Assembly (NCBI RefSeq): GCF_018917435.1
Contig: NZ_JAHLOQ010000018.1
Location: forward strand, 1 to 64,000
Source of the DNA: Intestinibacter bartlettii
GTDB taxonomy: Bacteria > Bacillota > Clostridia > Peptostreptococcales > Peptostreptococcaceae
Direction of reading: 5' to 3'
Length of the DNA: 64,000 nucleotides
Positions 1-7,564 of the stretch are shown here, one piece after another. Positions within the stretch are counted from its first letter, which is position 1; every line of letters begins with the position of its first letter. The notes under the pieces are model-generated. The model did no database searches, was not told the origin of the DNA, and saw only the letters and a program-made list of their open reading frames with translations. Made by a program: the position numbers and the translations under genes.

Positions 1-79
1 GAGTAATTTAACACCAGCTGAAGTTTGTGGTATTAATTATTCTCATCGAGATAAAATTAATTGGTTTGTTAAATATTAA
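1..79 (+). CDS. C-terminal fragment of a probable DDE transposase (cut by window edge)
   Basis: The frame opening at base 2 encodes 25 residues and stops at 77-79. It contains TPAEVCGIN followed by KINWFVKY. This resembles the typical end of DDE-domain transposases and integrases (TPAE-x-AGI, then NKW and a short hydrophobic tail). The rest lies left of the window, so it cannot be told whether the element is intact. A hairpin at 89-120 follows directly and could end its transcript. The assignment rests on a short motif only and is moderately confident. Confidence 0.5.
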   Translation, partial: SNLTPAEVCGINYSHRDKINWFVKY

Positions 80-304
80 TTGCACTTTAAGTCTAAAAAA
101 ATTATAATTTTGTTAGGCTTATTTGTTATGCCATTTTTTAATATGTGAAATCTAAATTTGAACCTATCGGTTATTAATCCTGTCGAGGATCATTTTTTTC
201 ATATCTAGTTAACAAAACCACTTGCGTTTATATTTATTTTTATAATATATCTTTACTAAAATACAATTTAATTATTTTCACTAATTTTATTATAAAACAA
301 AAAA
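80..304. other. AT-rich intergenic stretch between transposase fragment and divIC
   Basis: Apart from the hairpin at 89-120, no gene, repeat or RNA motif is visible here. It probably includes the end of the mobile element and marks the edge of the conserved block, which continues from divIC to the right. Confidence 0.4.
89..120 (+). terminator. Hairpin after the transposase fragment
   Basis: Arms 89-103 and 106-120 pair at about 13 of 15 positions, with a T-rich stretch after the second arm. It may be a terminator for the transposase fragment or part of the end of an insertion element. Confidence 0.35.
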
Positions 305-325
305 GGCAACCCAAAAAGAGTCACC
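305..325 (-). terminator. Rho-independent terminator of the rqcP-divIC operon
   Basis: On the minus strand GGTGACTC and GGGTTGCC pair completely if G-U pairs are allowed, with a TTTTT loop, and are followed by six T. It lies 24 bp beyond the divIC stop. Confidence 0.7.
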
Positions 326-348
326 ATTTACTTATTTTAAATCTTCAA

Positions 349-630
349 TTATTTTTCTAAATATATTATTTCATTTTCTTTTACCATGCCTAGCTGATTT
401 CTTGCTAAATCTTCTAATTCTGCATCATTTTTATAAGACTTATTACTTTTTATATTTTCTAATTGTTTTTCTGTAGTACTTAACTCGTATTCTAATGTCA
501 TTTTCTTTTCTTTATAATCTCTAATATTTTGTAATTGCACTATAGCCCCTATTACCAAAGTAAAAATTATAAAAAATGCAAAGATACATAACAAAGCATA
601 CTGACCAGAAAATTTTTTTCTTAAGTTCAT
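349..630 (-). CDS. divIC: Septum formation initiator, DivIC/FtsB family
   Basis: This small bitopic protein of the divisome acts with FtsL/DivIB at the septum. The 93-residue product has a short basic N-terminus, one membrane span at about residues 11-32, a coiled coil at about 33-62, and the family signature LEDLARNQLGMVKENE near the C-terminus. An in-frame GTG lies three codons upstream (639). The ATG at 630 is preferred because AAAGGG lies 8 bases upstream, inside the end of yabQ. The gene closes the minus-strand run rqcP-yabP-yabQ-divIC, the same order as in Bacillus. Confidence 0.9.
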   Translation of the reverse strand: MNLRKKFSGQYALLCIFAFFIIFTLVIGAIVQLQNIRDYKEKKMTLEYELSTTEKQLENIKSNKSYKNDAELEDLARNQLGMVKENEIIYLEK

Positions 631-631
631 A

Positions 632-1126
632 CTACACACCCTTTTTCATCTTCTTTTTTACCAAAGGTCTTCTAGATGTATTTTTCTTTATTTTAAAAAT
701 GATGTTTGGTATGTAAAATATCATATCAAATAAAAAATGTATTGCATAGACTATAACGTAATACAAATTCTCCAATATTGCGACTGAAGTCAATATAATT
801 TTCTTTATTAGTGATTTAATAAAATTTATCACCATATTATTAAACTTAAGTATAAATTTACTTATTGTATTATAATACAGGATAAATCCTACAGCTAATG
901 CTATAAAATGATAATATCTTAATTGAAATTTGCTGACAGTATTAACAACAATAAAAATAATTACTGTTATAATCAGCCAAAACAATACATCAAATACAAA
1001 GGATAATTTACTTATAAATTTAAAGTTATTCTTCAATGATCTGTTAATATCAAATAATATTCCTATTAATATTCCACCGTAAATAGTTGCATAAAATACA
1101 TTTAAATCTTGTATAAAGTAATTCAT
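632..1126 (-). CDS. yabQ: Spore cortex biosynthesis protein YabQ
   Basis: YabQ is a polytopic membrane protein of the outer forespore membrane needed for cortex formation in Bacillus. The product has 164 residues with membrane spans at about 10-25, 43-62 and 70-86, a further hydrophobic stretch at about 105-145, and a basic C-terminal tail. It begins MNYFIQDLNVFYATIYGG, typical of the family. Its start directly abuts the yabP stop, and its own end reads into the Shine-Dalgarno of divIC, so the three genes are translationally coupled. Confidence 0.9.
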   Translation of the reverse strand: MNYFIQDLNVFYATIYGGILIGILFDINRSLKNNFKFISKLSFVFDVLFWLIITVIIFIVVNTVSKFQLRYYHFIALAVGFILYYNTISKFILKFNNMVINFIKSLIKKIILTSVAILENLYYVIVYAIHFLFDMIFYIPNIIFKIKKNTSRRPLVKKKMKKGV

Positions 1127-1381
1127 CTATTTAAATACCTTTTTGAAGAAACTTTCTTCAGGATTTTTAGATTTAGAATACACGATGGAATTTATAGTAC
1201 CTTGGACACTTATTATATTTTCTTCAAGATTTAGCTTATTCATATCCAAACCTTCTCCATCTATAACCATTCTACCCTCACAAGTTTGTATCTCTACTTT
1301 TTTGTCACTAAAGGAATATATATGCTCTACTCCAGATATCAACAAATCTGATCTACCTTTTAAACTTATGCTATGTTCCAC
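1127..1381 (-). CDS. yabP: Sporulation protein YabP
   Basis: YabP is a small sporulation protein of the YabP/YqfC family, which works with YabQ in cortex assembly. The 84-residue product begins MEHSISLKGRSDLLISGVEH and shows the alternating beta-strand pattern of the family, with no signal peptide or membrane span. The length is normal. It sits between rqcP and yabQ in the conserved order. The mechanism is not known in detail for the family. Confidence 0.9.
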   Translation of the reverse strand: MEHSISLKGRSDLLISGVEHIYSFSDKKVEIQTCEGRMVIDGEGLDMNKLNLEENIISVQGTINSIVYSKSKNPEESFFKKVFK

Positions 1382-1438
1382 TTTATCACCTCAAATTTAT
1401 TTATATATTAATATAAATATACTGAGGATTTTTTAATA

Positions 1439-1681
1439 TTATTCTACTATTTCGTACATTTCCTTTGCATCTGCTTTTAAAACATGCTCTTTTATCTCAC
1501 TTATTTTAAACTTCATTTTTTTCTCTCCAAAAGTTATCTCTAAAACATCACCAATTTTTACTTCTGAAGATGATTTAGCAACTTTCCCATTTATTGTAAC
1601 AATACCTTTATCACATGCATCCTTTGCTACGGTTCTTCGTTTAATAATTCTTGAAACCTTTAAGTATTTATCTAATCTCAT
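1439..1681 (-). CDS. rqcP: S4-domain ribosome quality-control protein RqcP (YabO)
   Basis: RqcP is a small S4 RNA-binding protein. With RqcH it helps extend C-terminal alanine tails on nascent chains of stalled 50S subunits. The 80-residue product starts MRLDKYLKVSRIIKRR, the classic S4 helix-turn-helix, followed by the KGIVTINGKVAKSS loop. The start has a GGAGGAAA-type ribosome site directly upstream. It is the first gene after the HU terminator (1751-1787), so the rqcP-yabPQ-divIC operon probably has its own promoter in 1682-1750. Confidence 0.92.
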   Translation of the reverse strand: MRLDKYLKVSRIIKRRTVAKDACDKGIVTINGKVAKSSSEVKIGDVLEITFGEKKMKFKISEIKEHVLKADAKEMYEIVE

Positions 1682-1750
1682 GAAATTTCCTCCTATAATT
1701 TATCCAAAAGTTTTTTAGTATTAAATATCTAAATTTACTATTATAAGACA

Positions 1751-1787
1751 AAAAAGAACTAAGCATTATAATTACTTAGTTCTTTTT
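1751..1787 (-). terminator. Terminator downstream of hup
   Basis: A perfect 13-bp stem, AAAAAGAACTAAG (1751-1763) with its complement at 1775-1787, has A/T runs on both sides. It could act in both directions but serves the minus-strand HU gene. Confidence 0.8.
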
Positions 1788-1881
1788 ATCTTAAAAATAT
1801 TATTCATCTCTTGCAAAGTAATTATTTAAAATTACTATACTGTATTATTAATGTTTAGATTTTAAATACCTAAATTTTATA

Positions 1882-2163
1882 TTATGCTTCGTTTATTGCT
1901 TCTTTAAGAGATTTTCCAGCTTTGAATACTGGAGCTTTTGAAGCTGGTATATCTATTTCTTGTTGTGGGTTTCTTGGGTTTCTACCTTTTCTTGCAGCTC
2001 TTTCTCTAGTTTCGAAAGTCCCAAATCCTACTAATTGAACTTTATCTCCTGATACTAATGCTTCTTGGATTGATTCCATTAAAGCGTTTAATGCCATTTC
2101 AGCTTCTTTCTTTGTTAATTCACTTTTTTCTGCCATTCTTGATACTAATTCAGCTTTATTCAC
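1882..2163 (-). CDS. hup: DNA-binding protein HU
   Basis: HU is a histone-like nucleoid protein that binds and bends DNA as a dimer. The product has 93 residues. It begins MNKAELVSRMAEKSELTKKE, has the core GFGTFETRERAARKGRNP, and has the beta-arm segment RNPQQEIDIPASKAPVF before the C-terminal helix KSLKEAINEA. In the arm, NP-R-NPQQEI replaces the usual NP-x-TGxEI. It lies between mazG and rqcP and ends at its own strong terminator, as expected for a highly expressed gene. Confidence 0.96.
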   Translation of the reverse strand: MNKAELVSRMAEKSELTKKEAEMALNALMESIQEALVSGDKVQLVGFGTFETRERAARKGRNPRNPQQEIDIPASKAPVFKAGKSLKEAINEA

Positions 2164-2244
2164 AATATTTACCTCCTAAATTGTTTCTCATATAAAACTT
2201 ATTAATTCTTAGTTCTATACGCACTAGAAATTTCCTTCTAAAAT

Positions 2245-3693
2245 TTATTGAAATTTAGCCTTTTCCCAAAGTTCATCCATTTCTTTTAAAGTCATATCTT
2301 CCAGTCTCTTGTTTAATTTTATAGCACCCTGCTCTACAAAGTCAAATCTTTTGATAAATTTGTCATTTGTAAGGTTTAATGCTTCCTCTGGATCTACCTC
2401 TAAAAATCTCGCTAAATTTACTATTGAAAATAATAAGTCTCCCAACTCTTCCTTTATGTATTTTATATTCCCAGATTTACATTCGTCAAGTAGTTCTTTA
2501 TATTCTTCCTTAACTTTTTTATGAACATCTTCGATATTATCCCAGTCAAATCCAACTAATGCAGCCTTTTTTTGTATCTTTTTAGCTTTCATTAAAGCTG
2601 GTAAATACACAGGTATTCTTTCCAATCCTTCTGTAACTGTTGTTTCACCTTTTTCTTCTCTTTTAAGGTCTTCCCAAGTTCTATCGAACTCATTCATATC
2701 AATTTCTTGATTTTTAAAAACATGTGGATGTCTATGTATTAGTTTATTGCATATTGCACTTGTAACATCACCTAAGTTAAAGAACCCTTCTTCTTCACCT
2801 ATTTGACAATGGAATATAACTTGTAATAATACATCCCCAAGTTCTTCTATAAGCTCATCTATATCATCATTATCTATTGCTTGATTGACTTCATAAGCCT
2901 CTTCTATTAAAGATTTTTTTAATGTTTCATGAGTTTGTTTCTTATCCCATTCACATCCTTCTGGACCTCTTAAAGTTTTCATAACCGATTGTAAGTCATA
3001 TACTGTATTATACATTTTCTTTGTAGATTTTGGTATATATAAGCTAGTTAAATAATTAAATAGCTCTCTATATCTATCTATTTCGTATAATTTAACTGCA
3101 ACTTTTTGTTCTTGACCTTTAATTCCAGCTCCGTTAACAATATAAACTTCTTGTTCATCATCATAGTAATCCATAAGTTTAATCTTTACATTTGAAGCAA
3201 TAAATTCATCATATACTTGTGTAATAATTGTATTAGTTCTTGGATCAATAGGTGAATTTTCAAGCTCAAAAGCATCTATTAATCTAAATCCATCGGCTGG
3301 ATCTACTGCTAAATAGTTGAACATAGCGTCTACAAAGCTCATAGAGGCAACTACATCTACTTCTATGTTATTTTGTTTAGCAAGATCTTCTATTATTCCT
3401 ACAGTCTTTTCTGCGACCCTTGGATGACCAGGAACTGCATACACTAAATCTCCCTTTTTAGATTCTTCTATTATGAATTCAGATATATGAAAATATACAT
3501 TTTCAAAGTTCTCTTCTTTTTCATAGAAATAATCTAAACTTGTATAATTTATTTGTTGTTTTAATTGATCCACAGTTGGATGCTTTTCTGTTCTCAGAAA
3601 AATTCTATCAGATGATTGTAATAATTCTAGAGCACCTTGACTTATTAAAGAATAATCTCCAGGCCCTAATCCTACAATTGATATTTTACCCAT
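2245..3693 (-). CDS. mazG: YabN: tetrapyrrole methylase-like domain fused to MazG NTP pyrophosphohydrolase
   Basis: This two-part protein is typical of Firmicutes. Residues 1 to about 215 form a TP-methylase fold (MGKISIVGLGPGDYSLIS at the start; VPGHPRVAEKT motif). The rest holds two MazG modules. The first, at about 235-330, carries IEEAYEVNQAID and EELGDVLLQV. The second, at about 370-470, has KEEYKELLDE and EELGDLLFSI. MazG hydrolyses nucleoside triphosphates to monophosphates plus pyrophosphate, clearing aberrant nucleotides. The function of the methylase half in this fusion is unclear. At 482 residues the length is normal. It lies between spoVB and hup. Confidence 0.93.
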   Translation of the reverse strand: MGKISIVGLGPGDYSLISQGALELLQSSDRIFLRTEKHPTVDQLKQQINYTSLDYFYEKEENFENVYFHISEFIIEESKKGDLVYAVPGHPRVAEKTVGIIEDLAKQNNIEVDVVASMSFVDAMFNYLAVDPADGFRLIDAFELENSPIDPRTNTIITQVYDEFIASNVKIKLMDYYDDEQEVYIVNGAGIKGQEQKVAVKLYEIDRYRELFNYLTSLYIPKSTKKMYNTVYDLQSVMKTLRGPEGCEWDKKQTHETLKKSLIEEAYEVNQAIDNDDIDELIEELGDVLLQVIFHCQIGEEEGFFNLGDVTSAICNKLIHRHPHVFKNQEIDMNEFDRTWEDLKREEKGETTVTEGLERIPVYLPALMKAKKIQKKAALVGFDWDNIEDVHKKVKEEYKELLDECKSGNIKYIKEELGDLLFSIVNLARFLEVDPEEALNLTNDKFIKRFDFVEQGAIKLNKRLEDMTLKEMDELWEKAKFQ

Positions 3694-3768
3694 ATTACCA
3701 CTCCTAATGACTACACTTCAAAACAATACATTATAATTATTGTCTTTATTTCAATATCTATTCCTATT

Positions 3769-5385
3769 CTAATTCATTAACTTTAATTTTTTTAACATGC
3801 CATATATTTTTTCGCCTTTTGGCATCATTAGTATTTCTTCTTTTCTCATACCACCGATAGCAAGTAATACTACTACATATACTAATCCACCTATCATGAT
3901 TGAGATTAAAGTTGCAAGTGTGTTGCTACTTAATAATTTAAATACTAATGAGTAACTCATTTTAACAACAACAAACATAGTTGTTACTGTTAATAATGGT
4001 TTTATTATGAATTCTTTCTTAGAGAATTTCATATTTAAATGTTTCTTTATGTATAAAAACTCTATTAACGATGCAACTGCATATGCTGTTAAAGTCCCTA
4101 TAGCTGAACCAAAGATATTTATAGATGGTATTCCTGTTAAAGTATAACTTAATACAACTTTAAATACCATACCTATTGCTAATGCTATAACCGGCACCAT
4201 TGGTTTACCCATACCTTGAAGTATACCATTTTGTGCGTATATTAATCCTAAGAATATAGCAGAAGGCGCACAAGCAAATAACATCTTACCAATTGCCCCT
4301 GTTTCACTTGGATATAATAAGTTCATTATTGGAGTAGATAAAGCAGCTAGCCCAAAAGCACATGGTAATACTATTATTAAAATAAGTTTAATACCGTTTC
4401 TAGCTTCTTTTTTAACTCTTCCACGTTGATTTAAAGCATAAGCTTCTGAGATAGATGGAACTAAACTCATACCTATAGCTTGGTCTATAAATACTGGTAA
4501 GTTAACTGTTGCCATAGCCATACCTGTTAATTGACCTAATAAAGAGTTTGCTGTATCGACATCAAATCCTGATTCTTGAAGTCTTCTTACAACAACTACA
4601 CTATCTACCATATTAACTAAAGGCATAACACATGCACCTATAGTTATTGGTACTGCAACGTATAAAATTCTTTTTAATACTGTTTTTGTACTTTCAACTC
4701 TAAAGTTTCTACTTGATTCAATTTCAGCTCTACGTTCTTTAGAACTTTTTAAATAAGCTAAAATTAAAAATAATATTGATGCAAATCCACCTATAGCAGC
4801 TCCTAATACACCACCAGCAGCCCCTTGTTCTGGTCCAAAACTTGCCATCCAATAATAAGCAACTGCTATCCCTAAAACAACTCTGAAGAACTGTTCTACC
4901 ATTTGAGATATAGCAATTTTACTCATTTCCCTTCTACCTTGGAAATATCCTCTAAACGAAGACATTAATGGTACAAATAAAAGTGCTGGTGCGATTGCTT
5001 TCATAGATGCTAATGCCCCATCATTTTTCATTATATCTGTAACTATAAAATTAGCTCCAAAATAGAATATACAGAATGAAACAAGCCCTGTAAGGAATAA
5101 TACAGTTGATGCCACTCTGAATGTCTTTGCAGCACCGCCATAATCGCCAATTGCTCTTTTTTCAGAAACTAATTTAGCTAAAGCAGTAGGAAAACCAGCT
5201 GTTGCTAATGTTAAAAATAATGTATAAACAGGGTATACAGCTTGGTAATAACCCATACCTGTAGATCCTATTAAGTTACCTAATGGTATCCTGAAAAATG
5301 CCCCCATTATTTTAACAACAACACCTGCTGCACCAAGTATAAGTGCTCCCTTTAAAAAGGAGTCTTTATTTTTGTTGTTATCCAT
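3769..5385 (-). CDS. spoVB: SpoVB/YabM-type polysaccharide flippase (MOP superfamily)
   Basis: This integral membrane transporter of the MATE/MOP flippase group is related to SpoVB and Wzx and is involved in moving lipid-linked glycans for cortex or envelope synthesis. The 538-residue product has about 14 hydrophobic segments, beginning FLKGALILGAAGVVVKIMGA. The longest open frame adds 16 residues. The ATG at 5385 is preferred because GGAGGT lies 8 bases upstream, and the added residues are not like the family. Its position between spoVT and yabN corresponds to B. subtilis yabM. Whether it acts in sporulation or vegetative growth is not decided by the sequence. Confidence 0.88.
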   Translation of the reverse strand: MDNNKNKDSFLKGALILGAAGVVVKIMGAFFRIPLGNLIGSTGMGYYQAVYPVYTLFLTLATAGFPTALAKLVSEKRAIGDYGGAAKTFRVASTVLFLTGLVSFCIFYFGANFIVTDIMKNDGALASMKAIAPALLFVPLMSSFRGYFQGRREMSKIAISQMVEQFFRVVLGIAVAYYWMASFGPEQGAAGGVLGAAIGGFASILFLILAYLKSSKERRAEIESSRNFRVESTKTVLKRILYVAVPITIGACVMPLVNMVDSVVVVRRLQESGFDVDTANSLLGQLTGMAMATVNLPVFIDQAIGMSLVPSISEAYALNQRGRVKKEARNGIKLILIIVLPCAFGLAALSTPIMNLLYPSETGAIGKMLFACAPSAIFLGLIYAQNGILQGMGKPMVPVIALAIGMVFKVVLSYTLTGIPSINIFGSAIGTLTAYAVASLIEFLYIKKHLNMKFSKKEFIIKPLLTVTTMFVVVKMSYSLVFKLLSSNTLATLISIMIGGLVYVVVLLAIGGMRKEEILMMPKGEKIYGMLKKLKLMN

Positions 5386-5621
5386 GACACATGACCTCCA
5401 TTTTATTAAACATATGAAATTATATTCATTCAAATTACAAATAATATCATTTCATTTTAAAATACGAAAACTATTCATATACAAAGTCCAATTCCTTATA
5501 TATAAACATTTGTAACAAAATTTAATATATCACACTTATAATCACTTATTCAATATTTTCCACACTTTTAATTATTTCTTAAGATTTTGTTTCTAAACAG
5601 TTCATATTATCTAAAAATTAA

Positions 5622-5642
5622 AGACCCTATAAAAAAGGGTCT
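5622..5642 (-). terminator. Terminator of spoVT
   Basis: AGACCCT and AGGGTCT form a 7-bp stem with a 7-base loop. It lies just past the spoVT stop and is followed on the minus strand by a T-rich tail. Confidence 0.7.
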
Positions 5643-5651
5643 CTTGATAAA

Positions 5652-6191
5652 TTATTGAACTTGCTTTCCTAAAAAACTACATGCTACTTTAAGAATTTTG
5701 TCGATTCCTTCTTGGAATTTTTCATTTTCTTTAGCAACCATAACTATACTTCCTATACAATCTCCAGATGCACTTATTATAGGCATTATTATTTGCTCAT
5801 TATAAGAATTATTATCTTCTTTGTATAGAGGTATTTTATTTTCGTCTTTTATTTCTCTTGTTTCTCTATTTTCTATTAATTGTTCTAATTCTTTACTTAT
5901 GCTTTTTTCTTTGTAGTCTTTTTTAGGTAATTTTGATACAGATATTATAGAATCTAAGTCTGTTATAACAACTCCATATCCTAATGTTTCACCTAGTGTT
6001 TCAGCATATTCTTGTGAGAATTCGTTTAATTCACCTATTGGAGAATATTTTTTTAATATAACTTCTCCATCTTTAGCTGTAAATATTTCTAATGGATCCC
6101 CTTCTCTTATTCTTAAAGTTTTTCTTATTTCTTTTGGAATAACAACTCTTCCTAAGTCATCTATTCTTCTAACTATACCTGTCGCTCTCAT
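5652..6191 (-). CDS. spoVT: Stage V sporulation regulator SpoVT
   Basis: SpoVT is a forespore regulator with an AbrB-type swapped-hairpin DNA-binding domain and a GAF-like C-terminal domain. Residues 1-50 read MRATGIVRRIDDLGRVVIPK, then EIRKTLRIREGDPLEIF, essentially the family consensus. Residues 55-179 match the GAF half. At 179 residues it is full length. In B. subtilis it tunes sigma-G genes in the forespore. GGAGGA lies 9 bases before the start. A near-consensus sigma-A-type promoter (6267-6296) lies upstream. Confidence 0.96.
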   Translation of the reverse strand: MRATGIVRRIDDLGRVVIPKEIRKTLRIREGDPLEIFTAKDGEVILKKYSPIGELNEFSQEYAETLGETLGYGVVITDLDSIISVSKLPKKDYKEKSISKELEQLIENRETREIKDENKIPLYKEDNNSYNEQIIMPIISASGDCIGSIVMVAKENEKFQEGIDKILKVACSFLGKQVQ

Positions 6192-6266
6192 TTATGATAA
6201 TCCTCCATTAATTTCTTTTATTGTATTTTTGCCATTGACAAGAAAAATATACAAATTTCGGTTACA

Positions 6267-6296
6267 ATTATATAATAATTATTTCTTGCTTGTCAA
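6267..6296 (-). promoter_or_regulatory. Sigma-A-type promoter upstream of spoVT
   Basis: On the minus strand TTGACA (6296-6291) is separated by 18 bases from TATAAT (6272-6267). Both hexamers are perfect consensus. It points to spoVT, 75 bp upstream of the start. A sigma-G promoter may also lie in the TGTATA...CAAAAATACAATA region closer to the gene, but I cannot place it reliably. Confidence 0.6.
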
Positions 6297-6458
6297 AAAA
6301 AATTTGTATTTTAATTATACTTATAATTTTAATTTTTTTATATTTTTTATTTTCGCTTAAATTCGATAAATTTTTACACTATATTTTTATCATATACCCT
6401 TATTTTTTAATTTAATATCCATTTTTTACTATATTTTTAATTTTTTTTAAAAAAATAA
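6297..6458. other. AT-rich spacer between spoVT promoter and prsA terminator
   Basis: With the promoter and prsA terminator, this makes up the 323-bp gap between spoVT and prsA. It consists almost only of T and A runs; no ORF or RNA motif is visible. Confidence 0.4.
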
Positions 6459-6484
6459 GGAGAATAAATTTTTCAATTTATTCC
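6459..6484 (-). terminator. Terminator of prsA
   Basis: Minus-strand GGGGAATAAATT pairs with AATTTATTCTCC (one G-U) around a GAAA loop and is followed by TTATTTTTTT. It lies 31 bp after the prsA stop. Confidence 0.75.
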
Positions 6485-6514
6485 CCCCATTTTTTACTTA
6501 AATTTCAACTATTT

Positions 6515-7546
6515 CTATTTATATGAAACTGATTTTAATACCTCATCATTAGTTTCTATTTTTGCATCTTTTACTAATTTTTCAACTTGTTGAGTAAATT
6601 CATTAGCTAAAACTGCACTTTTAACACTATCTTTTACAGCTTTATATGTGTCAGCTTTATCTGTAACTTTTATTATATGATACCCATATTGAGTCTCAAC
6701 TATGTCTGAAATTTCATTTTTGTCTAAAGCAAATGCTGCATCACTAAATTCTTCTACCATTTGACCAGCAGTAAAAGCACCTAAATTACCACCTTCAGAA
6801 GCATTAGCTGTATCATCTGAATATTCTTTAGCTAATTTGGCAAAATCTTCACCAGATTTAGCTTTTTCAAGAACTTCTTCTGCTTTTTTCTTAGCTTCTG
6901 CTTTTTTAGCATCAGATAATTCATTTCCTTGATCATCTAAAGTCGATATTAATATGTGAGATGCTGTTACAGTGTCATAAGAATCTTTATGTTCTTCATA
7001 TTCTTTCTTTAATTTACTTTCATCTACTTTTGTATTTTTATTAAAATACTCTTGATAAGCACTATATGCTAATTCTCTAGTTAAAACATATTTTAAAAAT
7101 TCATCATTGATACCGGCTTTCTCAGCTTGTTCTTTTGTTGTATCATTGCTATTTACATTTTTTTTGAAGTTATCTACTTGTTCTTGAACTTCATCGTCTG
7201 ATGGAACAGCTTTAACTTCTTTAGCTTTTTGGTATACTACTTCAGATTGTTCCATACCTAAAAGCATTTGAGATTTAAAAGAATCCCAATAAGTTTGTTT
7301 TTCTTTACTATCTTTATTATTTTTTGAATCACTAGAATCTGTTGAGTCTTCCATCTCAGTGTTCCAAACTGAAGATGTATATCCATAGTTTGTCTCATAC
7401 ACTAATTTTGTCCAGTTTACGTATGTTTCGAAATATTTAGCAGGAATCCCTTCACCATTTACTGTTGCCACGTTTTTATTAGAAGAACATCCAATCATGC
7501 TTATCCCTAAAACAAATGACAATACTACCGCCATAATTTTTTTCAT
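6515..7546 (-). CDS. prsA: PrsA-like peptidyl-prolyl isomerase lipoprotein
   Basis: This is a membrane-anchored extracytoplasmic foldase of the parvulin type. The start at 7546 gives MKKIMAVVLSFVLGISMIGC, a lipoprotein signal with Cys20 as the lipidation site. An AGAGG site 8 bases upstream supports it; the in-frame GTG three codons earlier is rejected. A SurA/PrsA N-terminal helical region covers about 30-190. The PpiC rotamase domain at about 195-295 contains TASHILIST, GGNLGAFTAGQMV and QYGYHIIKVTD. The length is 343 residues. It directly follows mfd with a 19-bp gap, so the two are probably co-transcribed. Confidence 0.9.
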   Translation of the reverse strand: MKKIMAVVLSFVLGISMIGCSSNKNVATVNGEGIPAKYFETYVNWTKLVYETNYGYTSSVWNTEMEDSTDSSDSKNNKDSKEKQTYWDSFKSQMLLGMEQSEVVYQKAKEVKAVPSDDEVQEQVDNFKKNVNSNDTTKEQAEKAGINDEFLKYVLTRELAYSAYQEYFNKNTKVDESKLKKEYEEHKDSYDTVTASHILISTLDDQGNELSDAKKAEAKKKAEEVLEKAKSGEDFAKLAKEYSDDTANASEGGNLGAFTAGQMVEEFSDAAFALDKNEISDIVETQYGYHIIKVTDKADTYKAVKDSVKSAVLANEFTQQVEKLVKDAKIETNDEVLKSVSYK

Positions 7547-7564
7547 ATTATGCACCTCTTTATA

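Noticed and set aside
5386-5433. Longer SpoVB start
   Set aside because: The added 16 residues have no ribosome site, whereas the internal ATG has GGAGGT 8 bases upstream.
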